From Diplolepis rosae (Eukaryota > Arthropoda > Insecta > Hymenoptera > Diplolepididae), in NCBI GenBank assembly GCA_030998225.1, contig JAPYXD010000581.1, positions 558,001-622,000 of the forward strand: DNA of 64,000 bases, written 5' to 3'. Under the pieces are notes generated by a model. That model did no database searches. It saw only the letters and a list, made by a program, of their open reading frames with translations, and was not told where the DNA came from. Position 1 is the stretch's first letter; the number at the start of each line of letters is the position of its first letter. The position numbers and the translations under genes were made by a program. Below, in pieces: positions 10,101-21,017 of the stretch.

Positions 10101-13100
10101 TTTTTTAACAGACCTTGTATGATGTTTTTCTGATACTTTCGCTAAATAGTAATATTATTGTATTTATTCCTTCACCTTCTATTCAAAATTTCATCACAGA
10201 ATCATAATTGCAATACTTCAAATGTTTTCTGTTACCGTTCTTAGCCATAATAATACGAGGTCAGAGAACAGTTAAAAAACGGTCAGAGTATTCTCTGACT
10301 GTTCTCTCAACCGGATCCGCTAGGGAAGACACTAAGGAAGGTCTGTTCATTCCTAAATGTTCATAGTTGCAACAAATTTTAATAAAGAATAAAAACTTTC
10401 AAGAAAAAAGTTTTGCAATTATATCAATTTAAGAGTATACGAACCACTTTTATTCACATTAGTACTTACAAAGATTCTGTGACACTAAGGCTATGATCTA
10501 TTAGTCTTTGACAAGGTATAGTAAGACACAAGAGGTGAATCATTTGGCCCCCAGCTGAAACCACATATTGCAAAACATAATCCAGTCTCTCTTGATTAAT
10601 AAGAATCTAGATAAAATAGAATCCTTGAATCAATACAAATGTAAAGCTTGGAACCCATATTTTTAAGGCATGATGCTTAAAAATTTAGTAACATCATATA
10701 AGGAACGGTATATAGACTGTTTTCATTATAGATGATAAAACGAACTTGGACTGAAAAATCTGCTAAATTTAAACATGTAGGAACTTAAAATCAATATAAG
10801 TAATTTTGTAAGTATCGCATGCCCTTAAGATTCACGCTTACCGCGAGTCCTGTGATGCTAAAGCTAACCACGGTGAAAATAATAACTATACAATATACAG
10901 CAGAACAGAATTTGTGGATGTTTTCTACAAATCTAAGCAGAATAAAATGAGAAACATTATTATGATATTGATAGAATGAATTATGCTTCAGAAAGTTATT
11001 TTTACATTATAATTTTGATATGTTGTTTGATGCAGAAAGAGATGTTTTGATCAATTTCGTATTGTGATTTAGTTCCAGTATCTGTAGAGGAATTGTCATT
11101 TATTACAATATTTTTTAGTTTGGATCTATAAAAAACACCATATATAAATATTTTCTTAATTTTACTGCCACATAGAGAAAGCTTTGTATTTATAAACATT
11201 TTCAAACCACTATGCCAAATAAGTATTTTTAAATGCTTTGCAACCCTAGCGGGCCGGGTTGAGAGAACGGTCGTAGAATACTCTGACCGTTCTCTGGCTG
11301 TTCTCTGACCTCGCATTAATATGACTAAGAACGATAAAAAAAAACATTTAAAACATTGCAATTATGATTCCGTGGCAAAATTTGGAATAAAAGGCGTAGG
11401 AATAAATACAATAATTTTATTTTTCAGCCATAAAAACTAGGAAAACATCATGTACCTGTCATTGAAGGCAGTGCAGTGGTTCACCATTTGCGGAACGTCT
11501 CCACCAATAGTAAACCTTCTCGGTGGAGACGTTCCGCCAATTATGAACCACTGCACTGCCTTCAATGACAGGTATACGATGTTTTCTAGTTTTTATCTCT
11601 GGATAATAAAATCAGTGTATTTATTCCTACACCTGCTAATTCAAATTTGATCGCAGAATCATAATTTCAATGTTTTAAATGTTTTTTATCGTTCTTAGCC
11701 ATAATAATGCGAGGTCAAAGAACGGTCAGAGTATTCTATGACCGTTCTCTCCATCGGGTCCGTTAGGGAACTAGGATAGAGTAAACGTACTGATGATAAG
11801 CGGACAGTGATCATAAGCTTGGACGGCAGGTTAGCGAGCTTATTAATCCCTTGAACCATTTTGTGTTTTTTTATGTTTGGTCCAATGTCCGTTCTTACTG
11901 GAAAAATTTAATGTAATTTGGTAGAAAAACTCAATTTAATACGAAAGCACGATTAGATTTCATAAAAATTCTATCAAATTTAATCATTTTCTCGTGTTTT
12001 TTCATCAAATTCAATCAAATTTTCTTGCAGGCCTACCACGAGTCACATTATATTGAAAACGGAGAGCATGAAATGAAAGTTTGATAGTCTAAGTTTTGCT
12101 AAAAATAATCCGTACACCCGTGTGGAAATCGAACCCAGAAACTAATCGAGATCCGGACGAATAGCCCTAGTTGTAACCGGGAACCGGTCGGGCTATCCGA
12201 CCGGGAACCAGCCAAATACGTCACGCTGGTTTGGTTATGTTCCCGACATGAAGGCTGGTCGGGAACCGGCCGGGCTACCTGGTCCTTTTCTGGCTGTTTT
12301 AGGGGGGTTCTTAGTAGCATTAAAATTTCACTTGATTCACAATTGGACTCATCACCACTGTATTCTTCCCATAGAGATATTATAGATGGAGGAGACAAGC
12401 CAGCCTGAAACCTGTCAGCTCAGGCGAGAGAGAGAGTGATATTGTGGTTAGGTTGTCTCTCTCTAACGCGGTACGCTTAGACAGACAGAAAAAACCTCCC
12501 ATCGTCTCTCTCTTTCGCTCTCACCGAGTTTGCAGACCGACGTTGCCACTTACAGAGCAGCCTATGGCTTGTCTCCTCTATCTATAATATCTCTATGATT
12601 CTTCCTTAATTTTTCGAAATCTTCCGTGTTTTTCACCGCAAATACGATTTCGCTTACGCATACGTTCTTCTCCATACATTTTAATTTTTAAAACAGGTAT
12701 CAGATCAACCCACAAGAATGAAAAATGATTAAAACAAAAGAATTCACGTTGTAGGAATTATTGGTTATACTATTATAGATATATTTTTATACTTGCGCAG
12801 ATAGTGCATAGGCTATTTGCGCGAAATTTGAATAATAATATAATGTATATTCAAACATTTTGAGAGATCTTTACTAAAAATTCCTGTATAGGTCCGCATA
12901 TAGAACCCTAAATGTCCCACCTATAGGATTACCCTGTAGAAAATAACGTAAGTTATATATATATATATATAACTTTTCATAGTATGTATGAACTTGGGCA
13001 CTCTGAGAGTTAAGGGCATATGATACTTAGTAAATTAGCAAATTTTATTGATTTAAGTTTCCACATGTTTGTGTCCAAACTCATAGAATTCTGATTTCAA

Positions 13101-16100
13101 AATTTGGGAAAGAGTAGAAAGGATAAAAACAGACGTAGATAGATAACTTTTGGCTTAATAAATAGAAAAAAATTCAATGTAAGCAAAATCTATGGAGAAC
13201 ATTTTTTTATTATCAAAACCAAAAGTAGTCTATCTACGTCGGTTTTTATCTTCTCTACCATTTCCCAAATTTTGAAAAACAATTTAATGTATTTTGGACT
13301 CAAACATGTAAAAAGTGGACCAAGTTGTTCACATAAACTTGCTACTTTTCTCAAGTATCATATGCCCTTAAGGAAAACTACTGCGTAACATAGTTGAAAA
13401 TTTTAAAAAAAATTTTAAATATCATATAGATTCGCCCTGGCGGAAGTTCCGGATTGAAATTCATTCCGAATCAATCCGCACTATTCCAAGCCATTCCGGA
13501 AACTGATTCCGAACTAAACTGAGTTATTCCAAATGACTCCAAAGCAAATTTTCAATCCGAATCAACCCGGAGCCAATTCAAAATTAATCCGAATAAATCC
13601 GAATGGATCCGGTCAATTTTGAATTCATTCGGATTCATTCGGATTGAAAGTTTGGAATGATTAGGATTGCTCGGATTCATTCGGATTAAGAGTTAGGATT
13701 GATTTTAAATGGGCCTCTGATTGATGCGGATTAAAAGTGGCTTCAGATTTATTTGGAGTAACTCGGATTAGTTCAGAAACAGATTTCTGAATGGGTTGCA
13801 TTGGTTTGGAATAAATTCCCAATCCGAGACTTTCTGCATGGTACTTGACTAGCGTCTGAGTAATTCCCGATCAGTTTCAGACAATGAACTTCATCCTGGG
13901 TTGATTCTGCCGGCTCCCGACTTGACCCGGTCCGGTCACGACTTAACCCGGACGATTCCCACCCAGCTCCCGGCTTTGCAATTCAGCCCGAGTTTGCCAT
14001 GCAGGGATCTGGCCAGAAACCTTGTTGTAATGGGGCTAACTGGGGCAATTTCTACACGGGCAGTAGATAAACGAATTGTTTACTTTTTATCATTATTAGA
14101 ATATATCATCCATATAACACAAAAAAAAGTATTCGACTGTGTACTGATACATGTCCAGAGATCGGTACACTTACCCTATATTTAATATGGTATGACCAAA
14201 ATTTCTTATTTCATATGAAAATACTATTTACCCTATTGCTGCAAAAATACCACACGCATGCTGAGTACTGGCGATGAATATCCAGTCGCCACACACTACA
14301 AAAGATAACATTATGAAACCTGACACGATATCATGAATGAAAATCCAATAGTAATTAGCCTGTGGGTCGACATAATATTGTGTATTGAAAATTGGTTTTC
14401 TTGGCCTCGATTCATTTAATGGAATTATTAAATCTAAAATCTGTGAGCTAAGAGGCATCAATTCAAAACCTGCCAAAAGTACAAATAGAATAGCTAGAAA
14501 ATAAAATATAACCATCAATTACAAAAATTAAATTTGACCATGTAATATTAAAGAATAGTAAAATAATTGAAAATTTTATACTTACCAGCATACGCTATTC
14601 TATATATTCTTGCTTCCTGGGCATAAACTTTTAATATCTCAATTTCTGGTAATGATGACCAAGTAATCCAATCTGTTTCGATTGTATCAAATAGTAATTT
14701 TATCTGCTTTGAAAAAAAAATTGTAAGTCTTGTTCTCAAGAAAAGAGCTCGTTTTGATGTTGGTTTATTTCAAGTAAATTTTTCTATTAGACTTGGTAAA
14801 AGCAATTCGTAATAGAATGATAACTTACATTTTTGTTATTTAAAGTAGCATTTGCATACATGGTTAGTGATAAAGATCCAACACTGAGTGCTGGTAGGCA
14901 TTCCATCATCATATCAAAGTCACCCCATATTTCGTAGAGTCCTAGAAACTAAGTTCTATAATGATTTAATATGTGAAGATTCGCAGTGCCTCTAATTTTC
15001 GATTTTGTCCCTTTTTTAATCATTCGAAAGTACTTTAATGAAAATTTTCTTTCCCTTTCCCACCTTTTTTTTCGGAGAGATTGCAAAGTTTGCCATGAAA
15101 ATCAGCTTTGAGCTGCGTGGGAAAGTTCCTATAAGATTCTTGTTGAAAAATAAGGTAACCGTGAGTTTAAGAGAATCAGTTTTCTTCAAATATTTATAAA
15201 ATTATCAAGAAAGTATAAAAGATCTTATGTCATTAATAATAGTATTAAATATTCTAGAATAACATTTTAAAAAATTTCACTTCTAATCACTTACAAATGA
15301 AAAAATTTCAATATCCCATAGTAATCGTAATCGACTTGTATTTATTTTTCATTAAAATTTGTGGATTTATTTTAGTGAGATGTGGAAAATTTCATCTCGA
15401 ATGAAACGAACCAAATGATTTCGAATAGGAAAAATCTATAATGCTTTCCGAATTGATACTTTCTATGACTCGTTTTATTCGAGAGAAAAATTTCCGCACC
15501 GTCATTACAAAAAGAAAAAAAAATATATATATATAGAATATAGCTCAATTTCAAAAAATTTTCATTGCACAAATATAATTTTATTTGATTCGATGAAATC
15601 ACCTTTTTAGCGCTTTTTAAATGAAAGAAATTATATTCTTAGCATTATTTAATTGATTTAAAAAAATATTTATTCGATTCAAATACAATACCGGCGAAAA
15701 CTTAAGAAATAATTTATTTAATTTTATTACCTTGAACAAAGACAACTTTTTCTTTAAACTAAAGAATATATTTCTATTAATCATATTACGGATATAATCA
15801 TGTGACTGCGCAGACTTTCATGTCTTAAATTCAAAGATAAAAAACAAGCAAAACTTTTTTTTAAATCGAAGAAACTTTTATTTGACCTTATAGCAATACA
15901 CAAAATTGTTTCAATCAAAGAAATTTTTATTAAATCAAAGAAACTTTTTTCTGAGTGCAAGTATCATGAATAGAATGTAGTGCTAAATTTTTTAAAAAAA
16001 TCATAAAAATGTAATTCACGTTCACACAAGAGCAAGAGCGATAAGATTATGCCCGCGCCTCTGAAGGGATTTAGGAAAATTTTGCGTCCATAAAAGTAAT

Positions 16101-16266
16101 ATATTCTCACCATTGGTAACATTAAGCTCAAACTAAGGAATAACAATGAAAACCTTCTTGTCAGTTTTTCAATGTTGGTTTGATACGGCCAGTGACCGTG
16201 AGTCAATAAAAGGGTTTTATCCCATCTATAGTAAAGGCTATGCATTTCGTTAACGGTCAATACCAT
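4176..16266 (-). CDS. Insect odorant receptor (7tm_6 family), nine exons
   Basis: Olfactory receptor subunit; the family forms ligand-gated cation channels with Orco in antennal neurons. Exons on the minus strand: 16266-16020, 14941-14829, 14706-14586, 14493-14232, 11125-11006, 10932-10842, 10606-10470, 4947-4815, 4226-4176. All introns are GT-AG and all phases agree, giving 1,275 nt, 424 residues plus TGA, a normal receptor length. The start is the ATG at 16266: an in-frame TAA lies upstream and only a TTG precedes it. Family marks: HGHWPYQ near the N-terminus; DWITWSS and EIEILKVYAQEARIYR in exon 3; PLNESRPR (about residues 185-192) and YYVDPQANYYW in exon 4; CIKQHIKIII at the exon 5/6 join; CQRLIDHS in exon 7; YSGNWHELP and VGKMYTYSMESF in exon 8; the terminal TSISYLTVL in exon 9. 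Intron 4 (3.1 kb) and intron 7 (5.5 kb) are full of transposons, yet no exon is damaged. Ligand unknown. Confidence 0.9.
4270..4770. repeat. Diverged inverted repeat in receptor intron 8
   Basis: CTTACAAAAGTTATAAA near 4388 pairs with TTTATAACTTTTGTAAA near 4654, and weaker pairing extends outwards on both sides. It looks like an old foldback element. Exons 8 and 9 lie just outside it. Confidence 0.4.
5187..7270 (+). pseudogene. R1-type LINE fragment, 5' region and ORF1 (gag)
   Basis: Non-LTR retrotransposon ORF1, an RNA-binding protein. A plausible start is the ATG at 5510 (MENENLNKSMCGNLFVGELE) after a GC-richer leader. The same frame continues with EFCHTKKYMFLPIREGI and VSNEKHGNYL but has in-frame stops near 5648, 5736 and 5949. 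About 6130-6360 looks unlike ORF1 and may be an insertion. The core resumes at 6440-6914 with VEMEILEIDTTVNAEDIAEA and CCHC knuckles CYQCLGFGHMAAEC and CWKCREEGHTAGTC; a stop lies between the second and a third (RCYLCTA). No endonuclease or RT follows, so the copy is 3'-truncated or rearranged, which is unusual for LINEs. It lies antisense inside receptor intron 7. Clade placement is from the knuckle pattern only. Confidence 0.7.
7680..10115. mobile_element. Foldback element B nested in element A
   Basis: Arms of roughly 565 bp (about 7690-8262 and 8545-9105) are reverse complements around a loop of about 280 bp. Shared stretches include CCCGTTTCCGCCGAAAACGCC, TTAAGACCGGCCCTTTCCC and TTTTTGTAAATGG. 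Ends are AGTTTGTTAACCC and GGGTTAACAGACCTT, the right one split by a mariner. Flanks GTATACGA and GTAT..GATG match the uninterrupted GTATACGATG in element A copy 2, suggesting an 8-bp target duplication. No protein-coding content. Confidence 0.75.
9111..10105 (-). mobile_element. Mariner transposon nested in foldback B
   Basis: Tc1/mariner element of 995 bp with imperfect ends AAAAAATAAGGTGAATT / AATTCACCTTATTTTTT, flanked by the TA target duplication (9109-9110 and 10106-10107). Minus-strand transposase fragments appear in order: SVGSCHAIFSDILGLKRVA, GYDVETK-type sequence near 9730, a KEYYLEV-type stretch, HHDNAPAH, LPYSPD, then FATIEKIKTESLRGLKDMP and KKRWHKCVISKGGYFEGD. Frameshifts and stops (for example in YSPD*APP) make it defective. 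It interrupts GGGTTAACA near the right end of foldback B. Confidence 0.85.
11244..11768. mobile_element. Palindromic element family A, copy 2 (uninterrupted)
   Basis: 525 bp, palindromic over nearly its whole length: CCCTAGCGGGCCGGG at the left, GGGTCCGTTAGGG at the right, with GAGAGAACGGTC, TTGAAGGCAGTGCAGTGG and GGAACGTCTCCACC repeated in inverse orientation around a tiny centre near 11515. It represents the form of copy 1 before later insertions. Located in receptor intron 4. Confidence 0.85.
12110..12310. repeat. GC-rich CCGGGAACC repeats
   Basis: Degenerate repetition of CCGACCGGGAACC / GGTCGGGAACCGGC units in both orientations, capable of folding. Its composition differs sharply from the AT-rich intron around it. 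No gene recognised. Confidence 0.45.
12370..12597. mobile_element. MITE with 32-bp TIRs and 8-bp target duplication
   Basis: TIRs 12370-12401 and 12566-12597 are reverse complements with a single mismatch (CATAGAGATATTATAGAT at each outer end). Both sides carry ATTCTTCC as an 8-bp direct duplication. CA termini and an 8-bp duplication fit the hAT or P superfamilies; the TIR length of about 31 bp is like P. The interior is GA/CT-rich and non-coding. Located in receptor intron 4. Confidence 0.85.
13010..13371. mobile_element. Foldback MITE with TTAAGGGCATATG ends
   Basis: Ends TTAAGGGCATATGATACT and AGTATCATATGCCCTTAA, arms of about 145-155 bp that also pair through CCCAAATTTTG and CTACGTC stretches around 13155-13220. 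Either a TTAA (piggyBac-like) or TA (Tc1/mariner-like) target is possible. Confidence 0.7.
13435..13960. repeat. Degenerate ATTCGGATT/AATCCGAAT palindromic repeat
   Basis: Left half rich in AATCCGAAT, right half rich in ATTCGGATT, with the axis near 13618; GC-rich CCCGG motifs follow to about 13960. It forms an imperfect hairpin built of short repeated words. No coding potential. Confidence 0.5.
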
Positions 16267-17264
16267 ACTGTCCAAGTAATGGTTTTATCAATTCTTGAAT
16301 ATAAGTTCTATACGTGGTTTCTCCTGAAACTCATTTTTTATTCATAGACTAATCGTCGCTTGAATTTCTCTTTCGCAATACTTTCCAGGAATACTCGTAA
16401 AATATAAACTTGTCAAGGCAATTATGGAGTACAAAGTAACAAGGGGACATGGAACTGAGAATATTTAATCAAGATAAAATAGGAGGAAGTAAAAGCTAAA
16501 ATACCATGTGAAAATCTGCACTTAGTCTTACGTGAACTATTATAGAGTAAAGAACATAAATGAACAGAAAAATCGCAGATAAGAGTTTCATAAACTTTTA
16601 TTCTTGTATGGGACAGTCGTGAAATACATACGAAGATATAAAATCGAGTGAAGTTAAAAACATTCAGCTGAGATCAATTAATGTGCAATAATAATTTTTG
16701 GAAATTACGTAACTATTCAAAGTTCAATATATGATTATGATGTTGTAGAAAATTTCAAAAAGCAAATCTACGTGAGACAGAAATATTAATTCTGTTGGAG
16801 GCAAAAGAATAGCTCAATAGGTGCCAAAAATGGTAACAAGTGGAAGGAAAATTTGAAAAGTGTATCAATATTATTGCCGAACAGAATATTGAATTTTGTA
16901 TCTTGGGTTGAATTTTGGATTTAGCAGGTAAGAAGAAGAATGATTTATTCTCTATTTGTGCTAAATTTGAACTTTGCAAATTTACTGATCTGAAGTAAAA
17001 TTTTCTCGGTATTTGATACAGTAACAACAGTGTCTTAGGATTGAATATTATAATAGAAAATTTTAACAGACTATTAAGAGTAAAATTCACGGTGAGAAGA
17101 ATTATTTATAATATTTCAATAAGTCGTTTTAACAATAGAATACACGGTCGTAGGAATTATTTATAAAACTATAACAAATTATTTTAGGAATAAAATACAC
17201 GATAAGAAAAACTATCCAGAAAATGCTGACAAAATATTTTGATTGAATTAATTGATTGATATTT

Positions 17265-17900
17265 GATTGAACCACACGCTCCCAGCGGTGCTTCCACATC
17301 TCAAAGCAGTCCTCGAACGCAGAATTTGGAATGGCATTCAGCTCGCGCGTCGCATTACTCTGAATCGTCTCGATGTCGTCGAACCGCTTTCCTTAGAGCG
17401 CCATTTCCAACTTTAGGAATATCCAAAAGTCGCAGGGAGTTATGTCGGGACTATATGGAGGCGGGCAAAGCTGTACAATCTTGTGTTTTGCCAAAAATTG
17501 CTGCACAAGGTTCGATGAGTGCGCTGGCGTGTTATCGTGATGAAGAAGCCAGTCACCGCACACACGCGAGTCATTCCTAAAATCTTGTTCAAAATTTCCC
17601 AAACAGTAGTTTTCGGTATTATGAGATCCTTTTCTAGTTTACGAACAGTCAATCGACGATCACCTTCAATCGCAAGGCGCACACGCTCGATGTTTTCCGG
17701 CGTTATTGTCAGCGAAGTTCGACCAGAACGAGGGTCACTGTCAACAGATTGTTTGCCATTTTTAAACCGCCTGTACCACTCATTTGTCTGTGTTATGCCC
17801 ATACTTTCGTCCACAAAGGCCTTCCGTCCGACTTCTGTCATTTTTAACTGTAAACAAATGCGACGAACGGAAAAAGCACGTTGGACATGAACACACGCTG
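17265..17900 (-). pseudogene. Internally deleted mariner transposase
   Basis: The N-terminal part (17841 downwards) is intact for about 90 residues: VGRKAFVDESMGITQTNEWY, SVDSDPRSGR, then the second helix-turn-helix region LTVRKLEKDLIIPKTTVW. It jumps at ILGMTRV directly to GDWLLHHDNTPAHSS and PPPYSPDITPCDFW in another frame. The tail continues as FDDIETIQSNATRELNAIP. The middle, including the first catalytic Asp, is missing, so it cannot encode an active enzyme. Tc1/mariner family; no clear TIRs were identified. Confidence 0.85.
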
Positions 17901-18216
17901 CGCACGACCCACGGTGTCCGGCCGGTAACTACGGCATTCAGAAAGTTCGGGAGGGACTACTGGTTACGCTCATACCCCGCAGAGGCCAATCGAGCGCTCT
18001 GGCGAAAAGATATGAACGCAGGTCGAATACTTTTCGGACACACCTCGTACATATCCAGGGATGTAATCTCAAAATATATAGCTCAAAAGCAAACGGACAA
18101 CAAGGTGGTTTTCAAACACACAAAGTTCTGTAAGGTAATAAGTGATAATTACAGTTTTCTTCTTTTATCATAAAGAGTCCCTCCCCCCACACATCCATAT
18201 TCATCTATGCGCACTA

Positions 18217-19107
18217 GGGTGGTCCAATTTTTTTTTTTAATTTCCATGCTTTCATCCCACAAATTTGTTGGAATCCCAGAAAAAGTGCATACGTATTTTT
18301 TATTCCAAATGAATTAATATTCAGGGGTTGCTCAAAGTCCATAAAGTTTTACATGTATTTCTTATGGGAAAAAGACGTTTTTGTAAATTGCGATGGAATC
18401 ATTAATATTGGATGTATCGAACTGTACCTAGCATGTTTATCTTCAGAAACAATTGCAGAATACAAGCAATTAAATAATTTCTGAATTTGACCCTCATAGC
18501 TTCTTTTATAAGGCCCCAAAAGAAACTCCATAACTGCAAAAATGAGATTGCGTATTATTTTTTTTTATGTTCTTTGAACAAATTGTTTTTGTACGTAAGA
18601 TATTATTTTTAAGTCATTTTGTGTTTTTAAAATTGTTTAAACAATATATTATTGTTTATACCAAGCTTGACGTAAAATTAAGCTAGAAGAATGTGCTTTT
18701 TTCCAAATTTTCAACTTTTATTTGATTCTTCAATCATAATCACATTTTGCTAGCTTAATTTGAAGTGAAGCTTGTTATAAACAATAATATATAAAACAAA
18801 AGAAACTATGGGGGTCAAATTTAAAAATGAATTAATTTCTTATATTCTGCGATTGATTCTGAAGATAAACATGCCAGGTACAGTTCGATATATGTTATCT
18901 AATATTAATGATTCCATCGCAATTTGCAAAAACGTCTTTTTGCCATAAGAAATACATGTAAAACTTTATGGACCTTGAGCAACCCCTGAATATTAATTCA
19001 TTCCGGAATAAAAAAATATGTATTTACTTTTCTTGGGATTCCAACAAATTTGTCGGGTAAAAGCATGAAAATTAAAAAACAATTCGCATAGCATTTTTGG
19101 ACCACCC
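18217..19107. mobile_element. Foldback MITE, GGGTGGTCC ends, TA target
   Basis: 891 bp with long inverted arms (about 18217-18520 and 18795-19107); paired words include AAAAACGTC, ATTAATATTCAGGGGTTGCTC and AACAATATATTATTG-type sequence near the axis. Ends GGGTGGTCCAA / TTGGACCACCC are flanked by TA on both sides, as for Tc1/mariner-derived MITEs. Confidence 0.8.
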
Positions 19108-19504
19108 TAATGCACACCCAATCATTTATTAAAACCGTACTCAAAAGTCATGTAAAAATTATTTTGAAGGATTATATTTCTATATTTTTCATGTTTTAAA
19201 TTTAATTAAAAACTTTTTATTATGTAAATTCAAGCGAAAAAATAATTCTGGGCTTACGGAGACTAACTTTTATAAAAGTTTGGGAAACACGATCTCAAAC
19301 GCAGTGGATTGGAACGGGTTCCGACGCTTAAGGAAACATATAAAAGGAACAGATAATTCCAACGGAGCACTGAATTCGTAAACTTCATAACATATTGTTA
19401 AAGAACTGATTTTTTCCAAAGCTAGCAATAAAAATATAATATAAAAGCAGCTGGATTTTTTTATTTAACAGTGAACTCTTGTGATCCTCGTATCAAATAA
19501 CATT

Positions 19505-19820
19505 TTATTCATTCCAGTCAGCGGCTCACTAGCCGCCAACTAGTAACTGGTCATCTGTTCATTATTAGCTGTGCAGCCAACAATTAGTGGCTAACCAGCC
19601 GCAAAATAGTGACTGACTAGCCGCTGGCTTGTGGCTGGCTAGCCGCTAACTAGTATCTGACCAGCCAGTGACTTGAGGCTGAGCAACCTATGCCTTGTGG
19701 CTGGCCAGCTGCTGACTAGCAGCTGATCGTACAAAGACGTTACAGGTCTGGCTAGCCCAGACCCCTTATAGTCAACGCCAGAACTGGAAACCAGACAGTC
19801 TGGTATGGCGCTGGTTAACG
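19505..19820. repeat. Degenerate CTAGCCG/CTGGCTAG repeats
   Basis: About 300 bp of short-period words (TGGCTAGCCGCTAACTAGT-like) in both orientations, passing into CCAGAC/GTCTGG words. No gene. Confidence 0.5.
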
Positions 19821-19849
19821 CTATGAAATTTTTCTACAGGAGAAGAAAT

Positions 19850-20389
19850 GATCCATAAAATCCATGATATTGTTCTGAATGTCCCAAAAGTGAAAGTGCG
19901 TGAGATATCTGAGATCGTATCCATCGTAATTTAGCGTATGGTCGATATTTTTGGCCTATTTTAACCGCGATCCGAAAGACTTTTTGCGTCGATTCGTGAC
20001 GATGGATGAAACACGGATCCACCACTATACTCTAGAATTACGTGAAGCGTCAAGACAGTGTGTTAAACCTGGTGAAAGTGCTCCAAAACTTTCAAAAACA
20101 CAACAATCAGCTGCGAACGTTATGGTTAGTATTTTTTGGGATGCACATGAAGTAATCTTCATCAACTACCTTCAGAAAGGAAGGACCATTACTGGAGCAT
20201 ATTATGCTGCATTATTGGATCGATTGGTTGACAAAATCAGGAAGAAACGCCAAAATTTGAAGACGAAAAAAATCCTTTTTTATGATGACAATGCACCATC
20301 TAACACATCAAACATTGCACAGGCAAAAAAGCATGAATTCAGTTTCGAATCGCTTCCGCATCCACCGTATTCTCCAGAATTGGCACAAT
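19850..20389 (+). pseudogene. Mariner transposase fragment, cut by BEL element
   Basis: Reads PKDFLRRFVTMDETRIHHYT with the first catalytic Asp, then VMVSIFWDAHEVIFINYLQ, ILFYDDNAPSNTS with the second, and PPYSPELAQ. The coding sequence is cut off there because the BEL LTR starts at 20390. The N-terminal DNA-binding part is represented only by a short stretch with a stop near 19932. This mariner was therefore in place before the BEL insertion. Confidence 0.8.
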
Positions 20390-21017
20390 GTTTCTTTTGG
20401 AAATAAATTAGCATAGAAGTAAAAATTTATGTAGAATAATGTTTATTGAATGAAAACTCATATTAAGAGAAAATGGTTTGTGCTCGAGTTTAGATGTATG
20501 CAGTTCGGAAGTTTACAAGTATCTGATCTGTTCTTAATCGAAAATGCATTCGGGTATTTTTTATCTTTAGAAACTATGTCAAGGGTCTCATAGTACTATA
20601 CAATTTCGAGAAAACCCTGAAACAATGTGGTAGCCTCGTGTCCTTCCTTGGGCCTGTTGGGTGGTTAGGGCTATAAATTTGTTCAAGGGAAGCCGGACAC
20701 TGATACTTTAAATATAATGATAGAAGAACTTCTGAGCAATAAGAATATGAAAATCTAAGTTGGAAACCAGCTTACAAAGTTAGTCGAAGATTAAGCTATA
20801 AAGGTAACACATACAAGTTCTGAGGGATATTATGATTGAAGATGCTTAAAAAGGCTCGGACATTACCAGCCAATTTATGGGTTTACAAAATAATAAAATT
20901 GATGAAGCGACATTTAGAAATATAAAAAATAAAGATATTTTCATCTCGGTTTAGTTGCTCATATGTAAAGTAGAAGTTAGTATTAAAATATAAAAAATCA
21001 ATTGTTACGGCGTAACA
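20390..21017 (-). repeat. BEL/Pao 3' LTR
   Basis: On the minus strand the LTR starts TGTTACGCCGTAACA at 21017, right after the purine tract AAAGGGGGCCGGCA, and ends CAAAAGAAACA at 20390, about 628 bp. The first 15 bases form a short palindrome. Its inner half matches 3005-3339 and its outer end matches 25876-25983. Confidence 0.7.

Larger units (their letters stand above)
7299..10325. mobile_element. Palindromic element family A, copy 1 (with nested insertions)
   Basis: Starts CCCTAGCAGACC and ends GGATCCGCTAGGG, with long arms pairing through GAGAGAACAGTCAGAG, GCCATAATAATACG-type sequence and AATAAATACAATAAT. It matches 11244-11768 arm for arm. Near its centre (7497-7676) is a smaller palindrome around AAGGCAGTGCAGTGGTTCAC. 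The right arm is displaced by about 2.4 kb of inserted DNA (7680-10115). No coding capacity is visible. It sits in receptor intron 7. Confidence 0.8.

Noticed and set aside
12120..12140. B-box-like GGGTTCGATTTCC on the minus strand (possible tRNA-derived SINE)
   Set aside because: No matching A box or cloverleaf could be drawn in the preceding 70 bases.
12099..12398. 99-codon minus-strand open frame
   Set aside because: It runs through GC-rich CCGGGAACC repeats and into the left TIR of a MITE; no protein-like conservation.
16755..17090. 111-codon minus-strand open frame upstream of the receptor
   Set aside because: AT-rich composition, no receptor or other motif, and no splice connection to exon 1, whose frame is closed by an upstream TAA.
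17263..18173. Plus-strand open frames of 105-129 codons
   Set aside because: Antisense to the deleted mariner transposase, which explains the openness.
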